Assembly (NCBI GenBank): GCA_032719365.1
Contig: CM064861.1
Location: 83,634,863 to 83,698,862, forward strand
Length of the DNA stretch: 64,000 nt
From: Prinsepia uniflora
Taxonomy: Eukaryota > Streptophyta > Magnoliopsida > Rosales > Rosaceae
Direction of reading: 5' to 3'
Both the position numbers and the translations under genes were made by a program. Positions within the stretch are counted from its first letter, which is position 1; every line of letters begins with the position of its first letter. The notes under the pieces are model-generated. The model was not told the DNA's origin and ran no database searches. It worked only from the letters and a program-made list of their open reading frames with translations. This document shows, in pieces, positions 24,340 to 37,000 of the stretch.

Positions 24340-24907
24340 TAGGAAGTGCTAAGGTTTTTAGGTGTAAACTATAGAAGCTTAATGTACAAAACAAGATATA
24401 GATCTTTGGTTAGAGAGCTAGCTTGGAAATTCTCCCTACCTCTCTAAATATTTTTGCTCGTAAGATGGTGGTGACTACGATTTTTTTTTCTTCAGTGTGG
24501 TAAAAATTTGGAGGATGGATTTCATGCTTTATGAGGTTGCAAGTTCAATTAGAGGCTTTGGCAGGAAACTGACCTCCATTTCGGCAAATTGTTTGTACAT
24601 GGTCAGCCTATTGAGCTACTTGAGTAAGTTATGAAAACTTTCTCTCTGATGGAGTTTGAAAAATTTCTTTAGATTTGCTCTTATGCTTGGACTTCACGTA
24701 ATAAGACTCTTAATGGTGGTCTTTGTAAGAAAGGGGTGGAGGATGTGGACGCAGCTTTGGCGGCTTATGCTGAGTTCTGGGGGGTTATATCCCTGCCCAA
24801 GCGAACCCCGATTATTTGTCAAGAATGATGGTCTAAACCTTTTCCTTCTCTTTTTAAACTAAACTGTAATGGTGCTATCCAGAGATCCGATTTGGATAGA
24901 GGCATTG
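24340..24907 (+). pseudogene. LINE ORF2 C-terminal zf-RVT and RNase H start, truncated
   Basis: KVFRCKL..KLNVQNKI (about 24351-24400) and the following residues match the zf-RVT region of plant LINEs. A final segment reading LNCNGAIQRSDLDRGI (about 24858-24905) resembles the start of the plant LINE RNase H, where the first catalytic Asp reads Asn. The domain is cut at 24907 by the incoming LTR. Confidence 0.6.
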
Positions 24908-25050
24908 TGTAACAGTCCAGATCTCGAGAAAACGAGAAATTGGAAAAGTTAAGGTAAAATGACGATTTTACCCTTGGAAAAGTCAAAATGTTGACTTTTT
25001 GATTGGGACGCTGTTTGAGGGTTCCAAAAAGACCATTACGATGGTCTTGA
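24908..25050 (+). repeat. 5' fragment of an LTR, plus orientation
   Basis: Begins TGTAACAGTCC at 24908, directly after the LINE RNase H remnant. It contains the 'aaatgacgattttaccc' and 'aaaatgttgacttttt' words found near the start of the Ty3/gypsy LTRs here. It is cut off at 25051 by a minus-strand LTR end. The remainder was not found and may lie beyond the window. Confidence 0.6.
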
Positions 25051-25379
25051 TGACATGACCCATCCCTAATCCCTCAGGATGTACGCGGAATATCCTGCTC
25101 CCATCTGACACCGCGTGTCAAACCAATGATAAAACTGAAACCCGCTCGAGGTTTACAGAATTGATTCCCAGAGTACACATCGACATGTGATGTCTCGGTC
25201 TCTACTACAGCTCGCATCCATGATCAACCTGAAGGGTATAAAAAATATTAAAAGTTGTGAGTGAGCCTCCCTCGGCTGCACGACAACAAGTAGTGCATCG
25301 TGACTTCTCTGGGGGGGGGGTACACAACTCATCCTGGAGGTCGTCGGGACCTCTCCGGGGAAACATATTCCTACAAGAG
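25051..25379 (-). repeat. Left part of an old minus-strand LTR
   Basis: Starts TGACATGACCCATCCC, the complement of an LTR 3' end, and runs to the insertion point of the minus LARD-like element at 25380. Sequence of the same kind resumes at 56132-57911. The two flanks share 'ctccggggaaac(a/g)tattc' near 25353 and 56142. Confidence 0.65.
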
Positions 25380-26577
25380 TGACACGACCCATCCCAAATT
25401 CCACTGGGATTAACGAGGGATGTGCCATGCTCCCATCTGACACGAAGTGTCAGACAAGGGAAAACTCAAAACCGGAGTCCATTTTGGACTTCCTGAGAGC
25501 GCAAGGATCGGTGGAGGAGTGCGATGTCTAGGTCTCTACTACAGTCCGCATCCGTGATCAACCTAAAGGGCATTGAAACCATTAAAAGATGTGAGTGGAC
25601 GAAAAATCAACAAGTTAATAAAACACATTTCATAAAGAAACATTTATGCCCTTCACTAAAAAGCATGCATGCATTCCAAAACCAATAATCAAACCATTTA
25701 CTTTAATTAAATCATTAGGGCCATAGCCCAAAACCATAAATCCAAGTATGTGGGAACTCAGCCCAAAGTCGTAAATCCAATCATGTGGGCCACTGCCCAA
25801 AACCACCAACACTGAAATACCATTTCATAAATCCAATAAATATGAAATCCACATACATAATCCAGTAAAGCCATGAATCACAATTCAATCCAAAAATCCT
25901 CGGCATCCAATATGCCTCGGGTCCCAGACGCCAGACGTCCCAGACATCATGTCACGGTCCAAGCTATGCGTGATACCCGAGGTCTCAACCCGAGTCAATC
26001 TCTAACATCCCAGATGTCTGACGTCCTAGACGTCTAGCAATCCTGGTCTTGAGTCACTATACGGTCCGGTCACTCCGTGTAGTGTCCCCTCGCAAGCAAT
26101 GCGCCGTGACCACTCCAGCGTCCCAGACGACTGGAGAAGACAATCCATAGATATAAGGATGGTATATGGAAAACATTTCGTAAATCGTCTCAAACCGTTC
26201 AAATGGGCCTATGCCCAGGATTTCCATAAAACCATCGTAATCCACCAATCCTATTTCTGAAATCCAAATCCATTTATCCAAATCCACCTATGGGTCCTCG
26301 ACTCAAAATCACATTCATACAACACAATTGGGCCTCATGCCCGATTTCGTAAACCAACTGGGCCCCTGACCCGATGATATAACTCAAATGGACTTCATGT
26401 CCGAAGGTTTCCAAAATAAATGGGTCTCATGCCTGAGTTCACCTTTTCAAATCCAAAACCATTTCATCAAACCATCACCGAAACCACAAGCACGTAAAAC
26501 CATAAACCTCGATATACGTGCAAATACATAAATCACCTCGAAATACATGCAAATATGTAAATCACTAATATTACAAT
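25380..26577 (-). repeat. 3' LTR of the minus LARD-like element, distal part
   Basis: Begins TGACACGACCCATCCC at 25380. It is interrupted at 26578 by a plus-strand solo LTR and resumes at 29688. Contains decayed hairpin repeats (about 25905-26035) and the GGGCC minisatellite (about 26320-26440). Confidence 0.85.
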
Positions 26578-27085
26578 TGTAACGACCCGTCCCGAATTCC
26601 AGGATTAGTTTAGTGATTAATCTTGATTAGTGAGGTTGAACGGTGGTTAGTAGGGCGGAATCGGACAAATTGTGCAAAATGACCATTTTGCCCCTGGTCG
26701 TGGGCAAAATGTTGACTTTTTGATCGGGCGGTCAAACGGACTTTGACCGATGACCGTGACGTAGTTCGGGACGTCACGAGTTCATAGACAGGTGGCACGT
26801 TCGATTCCGACATTCGTAGAGAAAGTTATGGTGTTCAGAAGTTGAGGGGCATTTTGGTAATTTGGCATATTAGGGGCCAAATGTTGACTTTCTGACCGGG
26901 AGGTCCGATGGGCGAGGGCCAAGGACCGTTACGTAGGTATCGTCGATACGAATCCAACGACAGGCGGCATGACGAAATCGGAGATCCGACGACGACGTTA
27001 TGGTCAAGGAAACGAACTAACGAACCGAGGCCGGGATTAAAATAATATTATAATAATGAATAGTGACCGTTGACCCTACACACCT

Positions 27086-27111
27086 GGATGAGTGACAAGT
27101 GTCACTCATCC
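27086..27111. promoter_or_regulatory. 12-bp-arm palindrome of the LTR
   Basis: Arms GGATGAGTGACA and TGTCACTCATCC, perfectly complementary, separated by AG. Conserved in other LTRs; role unknown. Confidence 0.75.
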
Positions 27112-28612
27112 CTTGAAATCAGAATCCATGTTTTTGGGGGAGACCTCATCATGATGTTTAATTAATTTTTAATTAATTAATTAATCTTTTAATTTCCATT
27201 ATCCCTCCCTAATTTGCTTAACCGTGTACAACCAACCCAGCTTCTACCCAACCTAAAATCCTCTGCCATTGCTGAACCTGAGAGTGTGATTTTGTGAGCG
27301 TTTTGAGTGTGATTTCAACTGGGTAAACACGAGAGATTGACGGTGAGGAAGAACTGAGAATTCGAAAAATTAAGTTTTGGGAGGGAAAATCAAATTGAAG
27401 GAATTGGGCTGTGATGATCGAATTGGAGGTTACAAACATCTTCCTGAGGTTGTGACGAGTCGATCCACATCAAAAACGAGAAGGAATGGTGCCGTTTTGG
27501 CTCTGATCGAGCTTGGTGACAGAGGAAGAAATCGAGGCTGAGTCGTGGAGTTTGGGGCTGTGATTGACTCAATTGTTGTGGGGAAATGACTCCTCATGAT
27601 CCCACGATGCTTCTGGGTTCATCAATTGAAGGAAACCGATCGAGATCGATGGACCTCCATTGATGAACAGTGTCGGTGCTCGAGTTTGTGTCGTGACGAT
27701 TGAACACTGGATTGAAGCAATTGTGTTGGGGGAAATGATCTACAGAGTCCATGGAAGCTTCTGGTTGAATCAATTTCAGGATATCGATCGAAATGGATGG
27801 GGTTCGAAGGATGAACAATGGACGGGTGTTCTTGGTGTTCATCATCGAATCGTGGAATTGTAGGTAATGAATTGTGTAATCAATGTTACAGAACTTAAAT
27901 TAAACTTAAAACGAAGCTAATGGAATGATCAATTGTTGTAATTAAGGCTGAATTGATAGGATTGGAACCGGGTCGTATCGCGGGCAAACTGGACCCGTTT
28001 ACCAGACATACGGGTTAGATGGTGACACTGTAGCAGGCGCGTGGGTTTCACGCGCAGCCACTCACGGCGGCGCGTGACGGCGCGTGGGCGCGAATCTCGA
28101 GGTGAGGTCAACATGACTTCTGTCCTATTTAATGTAACGGACATTTTGGAATTGGTTTCGTGTCGATCGGACACCGTCTCGATATTGTTCGGGATGTCCG
28201 AAGGTTTTAAATTAAGTTTAAAAATAAGTAAAAATTCGGGAAAATTACGGGACTTTGATAGGATGTTAATGTTGAGGTTAGTGACCCTCTAATGTGACTT
28301 GGACAGGATTGGGAGTCCCGGTGATAGTTGTGTGGCCCGGGAGGGCCGGTGGCACGCATATCGAGGCACACGGTTAAAACGGTCTGTGAGTGGACTTTAG
28401 TTTTATAAATCCTATGCATGCTTAAATGTGTTATATGGTTTATATACATGATTTCTATGATGGTATTTGTGAGCATTGATTTTGGATATGTTGCACGTAT
28501 TTCGAGGTGTTTTCCGTATTTCACGTATATCGGGATTAACGGTTTATTTGTGGTTTTGTGTGCTTGTGGTTAAATAAATAATATGATGAAATGGTTTTGA
28601 AATTGGAAATAT

Positions 28613-28870
28613 GAAATCGGGCTGAGACCCATTTGAGTTATGTTATCGGGCTAGGGGCCCAGTTGATGTACGAATTCGGGCCGTGGGCCCAGTGGGTTTA
28701 TAAAGTCGGGCTGCGGGCCCAGTTGGTTTACAAATCGGGCCGTGGGCCCAGTGGTTCATAAAATCGGACATGAGGCCCAATTGGATTATAATGGTGATTT
28801 CGGGCCAGGGGCCCTATATTTAATAATTGTGATTTTGGGTCAAGGACCCTAAATGGAATTATGTAGTTTT
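28613..28870 (+). repeat. GGGCC minisatellite of the solo LTR
   Basis: Units of about 30-36 bp of the form 'tcgggc--gggcccagttg-ttta', six to eight copies with drift. Confidence 0.85.
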
Positions 28871-29078
28871 ATGGAAATTTCGGGCAGGGCCCAATGGTAA
28901 TAATGTGATAAAAGGATTTAATAAAACTGTTTTCCATATACCATCTGGATACAAGGATATATGATGGTCTCCTCCAGATGTCTGGGACACTGGGGAAGTC
29001 ACGGTGCATTGCCTGCGAGGGGTCATTATACGGAGCAGCCGGACCGTATGATGACTCAGGAGCAGGATTGCTATGATT

Positions 29079-29200
29079 GACGTCAGGGACGTCAGACATC
29101 AGGGATGTCAGATATAAGGACCCGGAGAGACCCCGGGCAGCACGCGTAGCTTATGAAACCGTGAGACATGACGTCAGGGACGTCTAGCATCAGGGATGCT
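29079..29200 (+). repeat. Train of four perfect triloop inverted repeats
   Basis: GACGTC-AGG-GACGTC (29079-29093), GACATC-AGG-GATGTC (29095-29109), GACGTC-AGG-GACGTC (29170-29184), AGCATC-AGG-GATGCT (29186-29200). All stems are perfect, and neighbours within each pair are one base apart. Confidence 0.95.
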
Positions 29201-29687
29201 GGTGATGGTAATGGTAAAATACGAATTAATGAAATGGCTTTCCGGATGGATTTATGATTGTGTGATTTTAATGAATTAATGTTCATTTATGGTAGCGGGT
29301 GGTGACCCACATGGTCGTATATGCATGGTGGTGGTATTCCACGGTTTTGGGCTGAGTTCCCACACTTGGTTTTTGGTTAACGGTTTTTGGGCTAAGGCCC
29401 TAAGGGCTCGGTTGAGCAAACGTTTTGGTTACTGGTTTGTATTTGATGAACTTACTGGTTTTTGTCCACTCACAGCTTTTGGTTTTAATGCCCTTCAGGT
29501 TGATCACGGATGCGGTTGCAGCAGGGACTGGGACATTGCACACCTCCTCCATCGATCCTTGCGCACTCTGGATGCCCCGTTTGGGCAGTGACTCTTGGTT
29601 ATCCCTGGTCCGACACCCCTTGTTGGACGGGAGCAGGGCACATTCCACGGTAATCCCGGGGGGATTGGGATGGGTCCTGTCAACAAT

Positions 29688-31129
29688 ACTCATCATAGAA
29701 ATCACGTATATAAAACATATAAAACAATTATGCATGCATCACAGTTTAGAAAACAATGTCCACTCACAGACCGTCCTAGCTGCCGCTTCGATACGCATGC
29801 CATAAGCCTCCTCGGGCTAAATCACCATCATCGGAATATCCGAACCTGTTCAAATCGTACTAGAGGGTTACTAACTACTTCAATAACCTCTCATTAAAGC
29901 CCCTTAATTTTTCAGGATTTTAAACACATTTTTCAGACTTTAAACCTTCAGACACCCAAAACTACCCCGAAATGGTGTCTGATCGACACAAAACCAGTCC
30001 CAAAATGTTAGTTACATCGAAATGATGATTTCATATGTTGATCACATGTCCCAAAAGTGCCTCACGCGCCACCGCAAGCGGCTGCACGTGAAATCCACGC
30101 TAGGTACTGTTCGTCTTCTTCCTGCGACTGAACCGGTCCAGACCGGTCTACTATACAGCCAGTCCAACTGAATCGGGGTGACTGGTTCAGGGCCATATCT
30201 CATATGTTTTCGGTCTGTTTTCATCCATTTTCATTCCAATAGCTTCATCTAGTCCTTCCCTATCGATTTATGATTTCAAAACATGAAAACCAAGCATCAA
30301 ACTCACCTTCCGGATCGATGTTTGAATCGGCCAACCTTTCCCCGCCGTTTTCTCATGCCTCCGGCCACCTCTGGCCTCGATACTAGGCCCATTCGACTTG
30401 TCTGAGTCCTAGGAACACCCTATGGTCATCCAAATTGATCAACAATCAATAAAACGTGGTTTGCCATTTTCAAACCAAAACAAGGTCCTCGAGGAAAACA
30501 CTTACCTCCGCCATCGTGCACCGCCGTGGTCACCACCGTGGTCGTCTCACCATCCCCATTCATTTTCATTCATGGTTTACAAGCATTTTGTGAAGTTTAG
30601 AAGGGGTGGTGAGTGTTTGTTTAGAGAGAAAATGGAGGGAGTGCATGGGAAAGGAGGAGAGAATATGTGAGGGAAAAATATAAAATAATAATAATATATA
30701 TTTTTATGCAAATGGTCCAATCACAAACCAAATCCAATTTAGGGGTAAGGACCAATGGGATGAGTGACAAGTGTCACTCAGCCAAGGGTGCCACATTAAT
30801 TAATTAGCCAATCAGATTTTAATTAATATTTAATTCAAATGCCGAAACGTAAGTTCTCGATTTTGATCTCGTGACCATAACTTCTCTGTTCGACGTCCGA
30901 TTTTGACGTGCCACCTGTCTACATACTCGTAACGTCCCGATCTATGTAACGATCCTCGACCTTCTTATATTTGACTCCACGATTCAAAAGTCAACATTTT
31001 GCCCAAGTCTAAGGGCAAAACGGTCATTTTACACCGTCTGTCTGAATTCACTCAACTAATCCCCGATTAGTTATACTAAATCCATAATTAATTAATATTT
31101 AATCCTGACATTCGGGACGGGTCGTTACA
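29688..31129 (-). repeat. 3' LTR of the minus LARD-like element, proximal part
   Basis: Continues the LTR interrupted at 26577 and ends with the complement of TGTCAGGATT..., that is, 'cgggacgggtcgttaca', at 31129. It carries the palindrome at 30758-30783 (one mismatch in the arms). Confidence 0.85.
30758..30783. promoter_or_regulatory. 12-bp-arm palindrome of the LTR
   Basis: GGATGAGTGACA, AG, TGTCACTCAGCC: 11 of 12 arm positions pair. Confidence 0.7.
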
Positions 31130-31163
31130 ACCTTTCCCCTTTAACAAATTTCATCCTCAAAAT
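31130..31163 (-). other. Polypurine tract and upstream hairpin, minus LARD-like element
   Basis: The reverse complement reads a 'ttttgaggatgaaat' inverted repeat followed by TTAAAGGGGAAAGG, directly before the LTR start at 31129. This is the plus-strand primer site of the element. Confidence 0.85.
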
Positions 31164-32117
31164 TCATACGAACCCAGTTCCATATCCATATTGTGGAAAA
31201 ACAAGTTAAGTCTCACCGTCAGGTTTAACATCCCATGTATGCGTCTACACCCACTAACTAGCATAATACTTGTGTGCGCCCAGACGTTCCATCACGAACC
31301 TACGTCGTATCGACTACACCCGAACATGTCGAGTGACATTGATCACACGTTCCGAGTTGATACTACCCGACAATTCTACCATTACGCTGACACATTTAGC
31401 TGACACATTCAACTTGACAATTCTTCTCAATCACCAATCCACCATGACATCTGCTCCCACTGGGAGTCACCAAATCTCACTCATCAATCTACAGTGACAC
31501 ATCCAACCAAACTATCACCACTTGCTAGTCGCAAATCAATCTAGCATCTCTCCCACACCGAGAGTTATCAAATCTCACAATTTCTACGCATTTCCTGAAG
31601 TTTACCATGTCAACATCACACGTCTCATAACTTCGCACTCAGCTGGCACTCACGACTTCATGGTCACCAGTAGAGTCACCAACACAACTCTGACTCACTA
31701 TAAAGTCGCACCAAGGTACCTCGGACCAAATCTCCCTCAATGTAACGTAAGATCAACAACAGGATCTCACCTCGCAGGGCAAGCTCAAACCTACGGCAAT
31801 CATCGGTCTCAGTGATAACATAAGTCAACTCCCCCAGCGATCCATGACGCTGGTGAGAGTCACAGAGCAGTAACTTCACGCAAAGTAACCCGTGGTTACA
31901 CTAACCACCAACTCATTTCACTTGTGGCTACACAATCCACGTCACTCATTCGGGAACTTGCAGTAAAGATTTCTTACCTTTAATTTCAATGGAAGCTAAA
32001 ATCATCTCGATAGGATTCCTTAACGATACAATGAACCTCACTCGGTCAGTGTGTAAGTAGACCCCATCGAATACCTGCTCAATAGTGATGCACATCCCAA
32101 CTCTAGGGTTCCACTAG
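31164..32117 (-). repeat. Interior of the minus LARD-like element, part 1
   Basis: Non-coding. The reverse complement of about 31280-31400 matches the plus element near 37700-37850 (shared words 'gtagaattgtc', 'gtgatggaacgtctggg', 'tagtcgatacga'). It ends with ACTAG (32113-32117), the target duplication of the next insertion. Confidence 0.8.
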
Positions 32118-34049
32118 TATAACGACTTGTTCCGAATTTCGGGACCGATTTAAGGTTGTGGTCACTGTTGCTTTTCGATTAGGTACGATCTCAACGTTAT
32201 TTCACGATTTTGAGGTTATAGAATGGTAGGGGAGGTTTAGACGAAGGCTGAGGGATCAATAGGATCGAAAATGGTTGATGAACGGCTGAGAACTGGTTGA
32301 GTCAGTCCGTCGGTTTGGTTGAACTGGACCGAACCATTGTATTGGTTCAGACCAGCTTTGCCCAAGGTTGACGATGAACAGTATTTGGAGTGTGGGTTTC
32401 ACGCGCAGTCGCTTGGGACGACGCGTGGGGGTGTGGGTCACTTTTGGGGTCATGATGTCAACATGTGAAATCATCTATTTGATGTAACGAACATTTTGGG
32501 ACTGGTTTCGTTTCGATCGAACATCGTCTCGATATGCTTCGGGGTGTTCGAAGGTTGAGGATCGAGTTTAAAAATAGTTAAAAATTCGGAAAAATTATGG
32601 GACTTCAATGGGAGGTTAATGAAGAGGTTAGTAACCCTTTAATGTGATTTGGACAGGTTTGGAAGTCCTGGTGATAGTGGTGTTGCCCGGGAAGGTTTAT
32701 GGCACGCGTATCGAGGTGGTAACCTAGGATGGTCTGTGAGCGAATTTCGTTTTCTAAACTGTGATACATGCATAACTATTTTATATGTTTTACATACGTG
32801 ATTTTTATGATGTTGATTGTGGTACTAGTGGTTTACAAGATGGCACGTATTTTGAGGTATGCCGTATTTATACGTATTTCAAGGTTTATGTGTTTATGCT
32901 ATGGCTATGTGATTGTGAATTTAATAATGGTTCTATGGCATGGTTTTGGTTTTGGAAAGATGAACTCGGACATGAGACCCATTTGAATTATGTGATTGGG
33001 CCAGGAGCCCAGTTGATTTATGAAATCGGACTGAGACCCTTTTGAGTTATGTGATCTGGCCAGGGGCCCAGTTGATTTACGAAATCATGCTGAGACTCTT
33101 TTTAGTTATGTGATCAGGTCGGTGGCCCAGTGGTTTACAAAATTGGGCATGAGGCCCAGTTGAGTTTTATAAATGTGATATCGGGTCTGGGACCTTATGT
33201 TTCATAAACGTGATTTCGGGTCAGGGGACCCTAAATGGATTTGTGATGTTTTATGGAGATTTCGGGCAGGGCCCATTGAGATGTTTTGAAATGACTTGTA
33301 AAACTGTTTTCCATATACCATCTTGATACGAGGATATGTGATAGTCTCCTCCAGGTGTCTAGGACACTGGGGAAGTCACGGTGCATTGCGTGCGAGGGGT
33401 CATTATACGGAGCTACCAGACCGTATAGTGACTCAGGTGCAGGAATTCTATGATTAGATGTTTAGGACGTCAGACATCTGAGATGTCAGAGATATTGACC
33501 CAGAGAGACCCCGGGTAGCACGCGTTGGTTATTATCGTGAGGTATAATGTCTAGGACGTCAAGCGTCTGGGACGCTAGGCATCTGGGATGCCGAGGATGT
33601 TTATTTGGTAAATATGGACTATTGGATCTATAAAATGGTTTTTCGGTTGGATTTGTGTTTATGGATTTGGGCAGTGGCCTACTTGGTTTTGGATTTACGG
33701 TTTTAGGGCTAAGGCCCTAATGTTTTATTGAGTAAATATTTTGATTACTGATTTTACCGTGCATGCATACTTTTTAGTGAAGGGCATAGTTTATCTTTAT
33801 GAAATGCGTTTTTATGAATTTATTGATTTTCGTCCATTCACAGTTCTGAATGGTTTTATTGCCCTTCATGTTGATCAAGGATGTGAGCTGTAGTAGAGAC
33901 CGAGACATCGCACTCCTCCACCGATCTTGGCGCGCTTTGGGAGCCCGGTATAGGCTGAGGTACTTATTATCCCTTGTCTAACACTTCATGTCAGACGGGA
34001 GCATGACGCATCCCACGTTAATCCCGGGGGATTGGGATGGGTGGTGTCA
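32118..34049 (+). repeat. 5' LTR of the plus LARD-like element, internally deleted
   Basis: Starts TATAACGACTTG (decayed TGTAACGACCCG) at 32118 and jumps near 32152 to sequence equivalent to about 38860 of the 3' LTR, losing the U3-like part with the palindrome. Ends TGGGATGGGTGGTGTCA at 34049. Confidence 0.9.
33473..33592 (+). repeat. Triloop inverted-repeat train
   Basis: GACATC-TGA-GATGTC (33473-33487), AGCGTC-TGG-GACGCT (33562-33576), GGCATC-TGG-GATGCC (33578-33592), all perfect. Decayed members precede the first and second. Confidence 0.95.
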
Positions 34050-34051
34050 AG

Positions 34052-34062
34052 TGTATCAGAGC
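34052..34062 (+). other. Primer-binding site, tRNA-iMet type, one base changed
   Basis: TGTATCAGAGC lies two bases after the LTR end. The canonical plant Ty3/gypsy PBS, TGGTATCAGAGC, is intact in the Tekay element at 45821. Here one G is missing. Confidence 0.85.
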
Positions 34063-37000
34063 GGGTTGGCTCATTTTACTCTGAGTTCAGAGCGAGATTG
34101 TCATGGCGTACCACAAGATCTATGTGCGCAGTTCAAGGATGTGACGTCTCTACGTAGTCAGCCCGTTATCAACCTAATGGTAGGATGCCGATTTGATAGT
34201 TTTTGAGATGGAATAGTGAATAGAGTGTGATTGGCCCGATACGCCGTACGCTAGTGTGATTTGACCCAAGTGGGGTTATAGGTGACTAACTGGTATTGTG
34301 GGACCGTTGGTTCGGTCATGTGAGGTTAGATTGTGGTACTGCTGGGAGCAGCTGGGTTCGGGGAACCCCATTTGAGTAGTGATCTGGAAATGTGAACCTC
34401 AGTTGACTAATGGTATGAGAATGTAAACCCTACTGGTGATTGCTGGTGTGAGGGATGTTAGTACATGAGTTAGCTTATGACCTTAGTGGTGGAACCCCAG
34501 TTGCGTTGCTGGTAGGATTGGATTTGACATCGATACGATGTGAGGACCACGAGGTCGGTCAGATTGTGGATTTTATTACAGAGAGCAGTTGGATTCAGAG
34601 GAACCTTAGGGTGTGATTGCGGAACCCTAATTGGTGATGGATGGATTGGAAAGGTGAACCTTAGTGGTGATTGATGAACTGGAATTGCGAGTCCGTAGTT
34701 GTAGTGGTTTGGGCGACTTTCCAAAGTCAAGGTGGTTTGTCGGGTCGAACCCCAGATTGTGACTTGTGGATTGGAACTTGTGCTGCAAAGAGTGGCTGAG
34801 GTCGTGGATGACCATGTGGACGAATTTGATGAGTCCAGTCGAAACTATGGAGATTGGTTAGCCCGACATGAAGTGAAATGATGGGATTCGACCCACGAGT
34901 ACGGTTATGGGATAATATATGGAATCCCGAGATAGACCGAATAATAGTGTGACGTGTGGATACAGATCTCGATAGCGATGACTGTTGGTCGACAGTCGTG
35001 TGGGGATGGCTAGCTATCGAGGGTAATTGGTGTAGTTGTGGTAGTTGAGAATCGGGGGACGTTCATGGAACGTTCATTATCTTGTTGTGGATTGTCATAA
35101 TGGTGGTACCCATAGTTGTGGGGTACGAGAGAGGCAGAGTTCCTTTCACCTGAGCGGAGATACGAGGTTGTTGCTCGGTATGAGTAATGACTCAGGGTTG
35201 TCTGATTCGTACTGTGTACCAGTGGTTGTGATGACGATGAGCCACGAGTTGGGTTGTGACTCCGTCATGATGGGCATATGTTTGGTATCTGAGATTCGGT
35301 AATGGTTGAGTGATGGACAGGATGGGATCCAATAGGGGTTGAGATGTGTTGGGTTAAGGCCCAACAGGTATGAGATGACTAAGTGATGACTAGATGAAAG
35401 AGGTACAATTGAGACACGAGGAGTTTTTGGATGACGCAAGAGACGTCAAGGAAATTAGTGGATTTGGGGAGTTGTCGTCAACTCCGAAACTTGTGTGGTT
35501 GTGTGTTTCTAGTATCCCGAGGAAGTACAAGGAAATGATTGAGATTGGAAGAAGCCGAAGAGAATCGGTGGTGGTGTAGATGTGATATTTTGTGATTGTT
35601 AATGATATGGAGACCCAAGAGTTGAGTCTGTAAAGGTTGAGATGTGAGAACGAGATAGTAACGAATTACATCCTTTTGGATGTGCATAAACAGTTATGAA
35701 CGGACATGAGGTCTGAGTAATAGATTGGTTGCAGACACGTGGCTGTCCAAGTTAGTTGAGGATTTGGAAAGTCCAGTGGCTGGACTTGACATCTGGTTGG
35801 AAGTATACCTATTTCCAACATGGTTGGAACTTAAAATTCGAGGAGAGTTATGATTGAGAAGACGAGAGGAGTGCTCGTTTCAGCATGGTGATGAGTATTC
35901 TGAAGTCATCAGGGTGACTTCTTATTTTCTGCATGTGGCAGACGGTGATTGTTGTTACCAGTACGTTGAGCGTGCATTGGTTGGTGGACCCTTGATTGGC
36001 TTTGGGTCATTGGACAAGAGAAGTTTTGTTGATTCTGGATTAAGGGTGAATGTCGGGACTATCATCCTGCTTAGGGAATTAGGACGAGGGAGTCCGGATA
36101 GGACCAGATGAGCAGAATGATGACGTTGAATGACAATGATCGAAATGAGGTAATTGGAGAGGACCCACAGTTTAGACATGTTTCGTTTTTGACTGAGTGA
36201 TTAAATGTGAAAATAGTTGAGGAGTGATGTGACTGACGAAGAATTTAAGATGGTGTAAGACCCTACGATCAGATGTCAGGTGAATTGTCAGCTGAGTGAG
36301 CATGTGTGGATCATAGGTGGATCGAGATGGTGATGTTGTGGACATTAGGCATTGTGACGATCTAGGATCGTGATGTTACCAGTCAGGTGACGTGGTGTTG
36401 GATTTGAATTGTGATCTTGTTGATCAGGTTAGGTGAAGAGTTTATTGCCCTGTCGTGAATATTTTGATATGGGAATGTTGGTAGTGAACTTCTTTTCGAA
36501 GTAGTCCAGTATGAGACGGTACTTGAGTGAGTTGGGATGTTTACGATTTGACTTGAGTATTTGACTTTTTGAATGAGTGGGTATCTGACGGGGTCGGATT
36601 TGGTCAGCCTTGGATATGGGGACAATGGGATGGGCTTCCTTTCGAAGACAATCGAATGTGATACGGAGATCATTTGAGTAGGTAACCGATAGGTTCGGTG
36701 TTAGTGCGTCTCGATAGACGTGGGTGAGATTGGATGCTCAATTGGCATAAATGGGTACGCTTTGGCAGGCGTAAGTCAGATTGGTACGTGTTGGATTACG
36801 TGATTGGGAGTAGAAGTTGTGATGCTGGTCGGGTGACCATGGGACTTAGAATGAATAATGGGTTGGAGTGATCGATTTGGCTAATACGAGATTGGACAGA
36901 TGAACCCCAGTATTAAATCGTGAATCACTACGAACCATGTAGGGGACTGGTTGGAAGATGGATGTATGTACCTTGTACGTTGTGCGAGGATCGATATTGG

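Larger units (their letters stand above)
19130..24907 (+). mobile_element. Decayed L1-type LINE (non-LTR retrotransposon)
   Basis: In order on the plus strand: ORF1 with DUF4283-like and zinc-knuckle segments, an apurinic-type endonuclease, reverse transcriptase, zf-RVT and the first residues of an RNase H domain. Both ORFs are broken by many stops and frameshifts, so it is a pseudogene. It is interrupted by a copia-like solo LTR (20503-21111). At 24907 it stops within RNase H, where an LTR begins. No poly-A tail is seen because the 3' end is displaced. The 5' boundary near 19130 is approximate. Confidence 0.88.
26578..29682 (+). mobile_element. Solo LTR (3105 bp), TSD ACAAT, nested in the minus LTR
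   Basis: TGTAACGACCCGTCCCG at 26578 and GGGATGGGTCCTGTCA ending at 29682. ACAAT occurs on both sides (26573-26577 and 29683-29687). The interrupted minus LTR continues cleanly at 29688 ('catcatagaaatcacgtata', also found uninterrupted near 54682). No PBS or PPT adjoins it. Contains a palindrome (27086-27111), a GGGCC minisatellite (28613-28870) and hairpin trains (29079-29109, 29170-29200). Confidence 0.95.

Noticed and set aside
25375..25379. TSD for the minus LARD-like element (AAGAG against CGTAG at 56132-56136)
   Set aside because: Only two of five positions match; the element is old and its 5' LTR is damaged.
29079..29200. CRISPR-like array
   Set aside because: The units are different short inverted repeats with 3-nt spacers in a plant LTR, not identical repeats with unique spacers.
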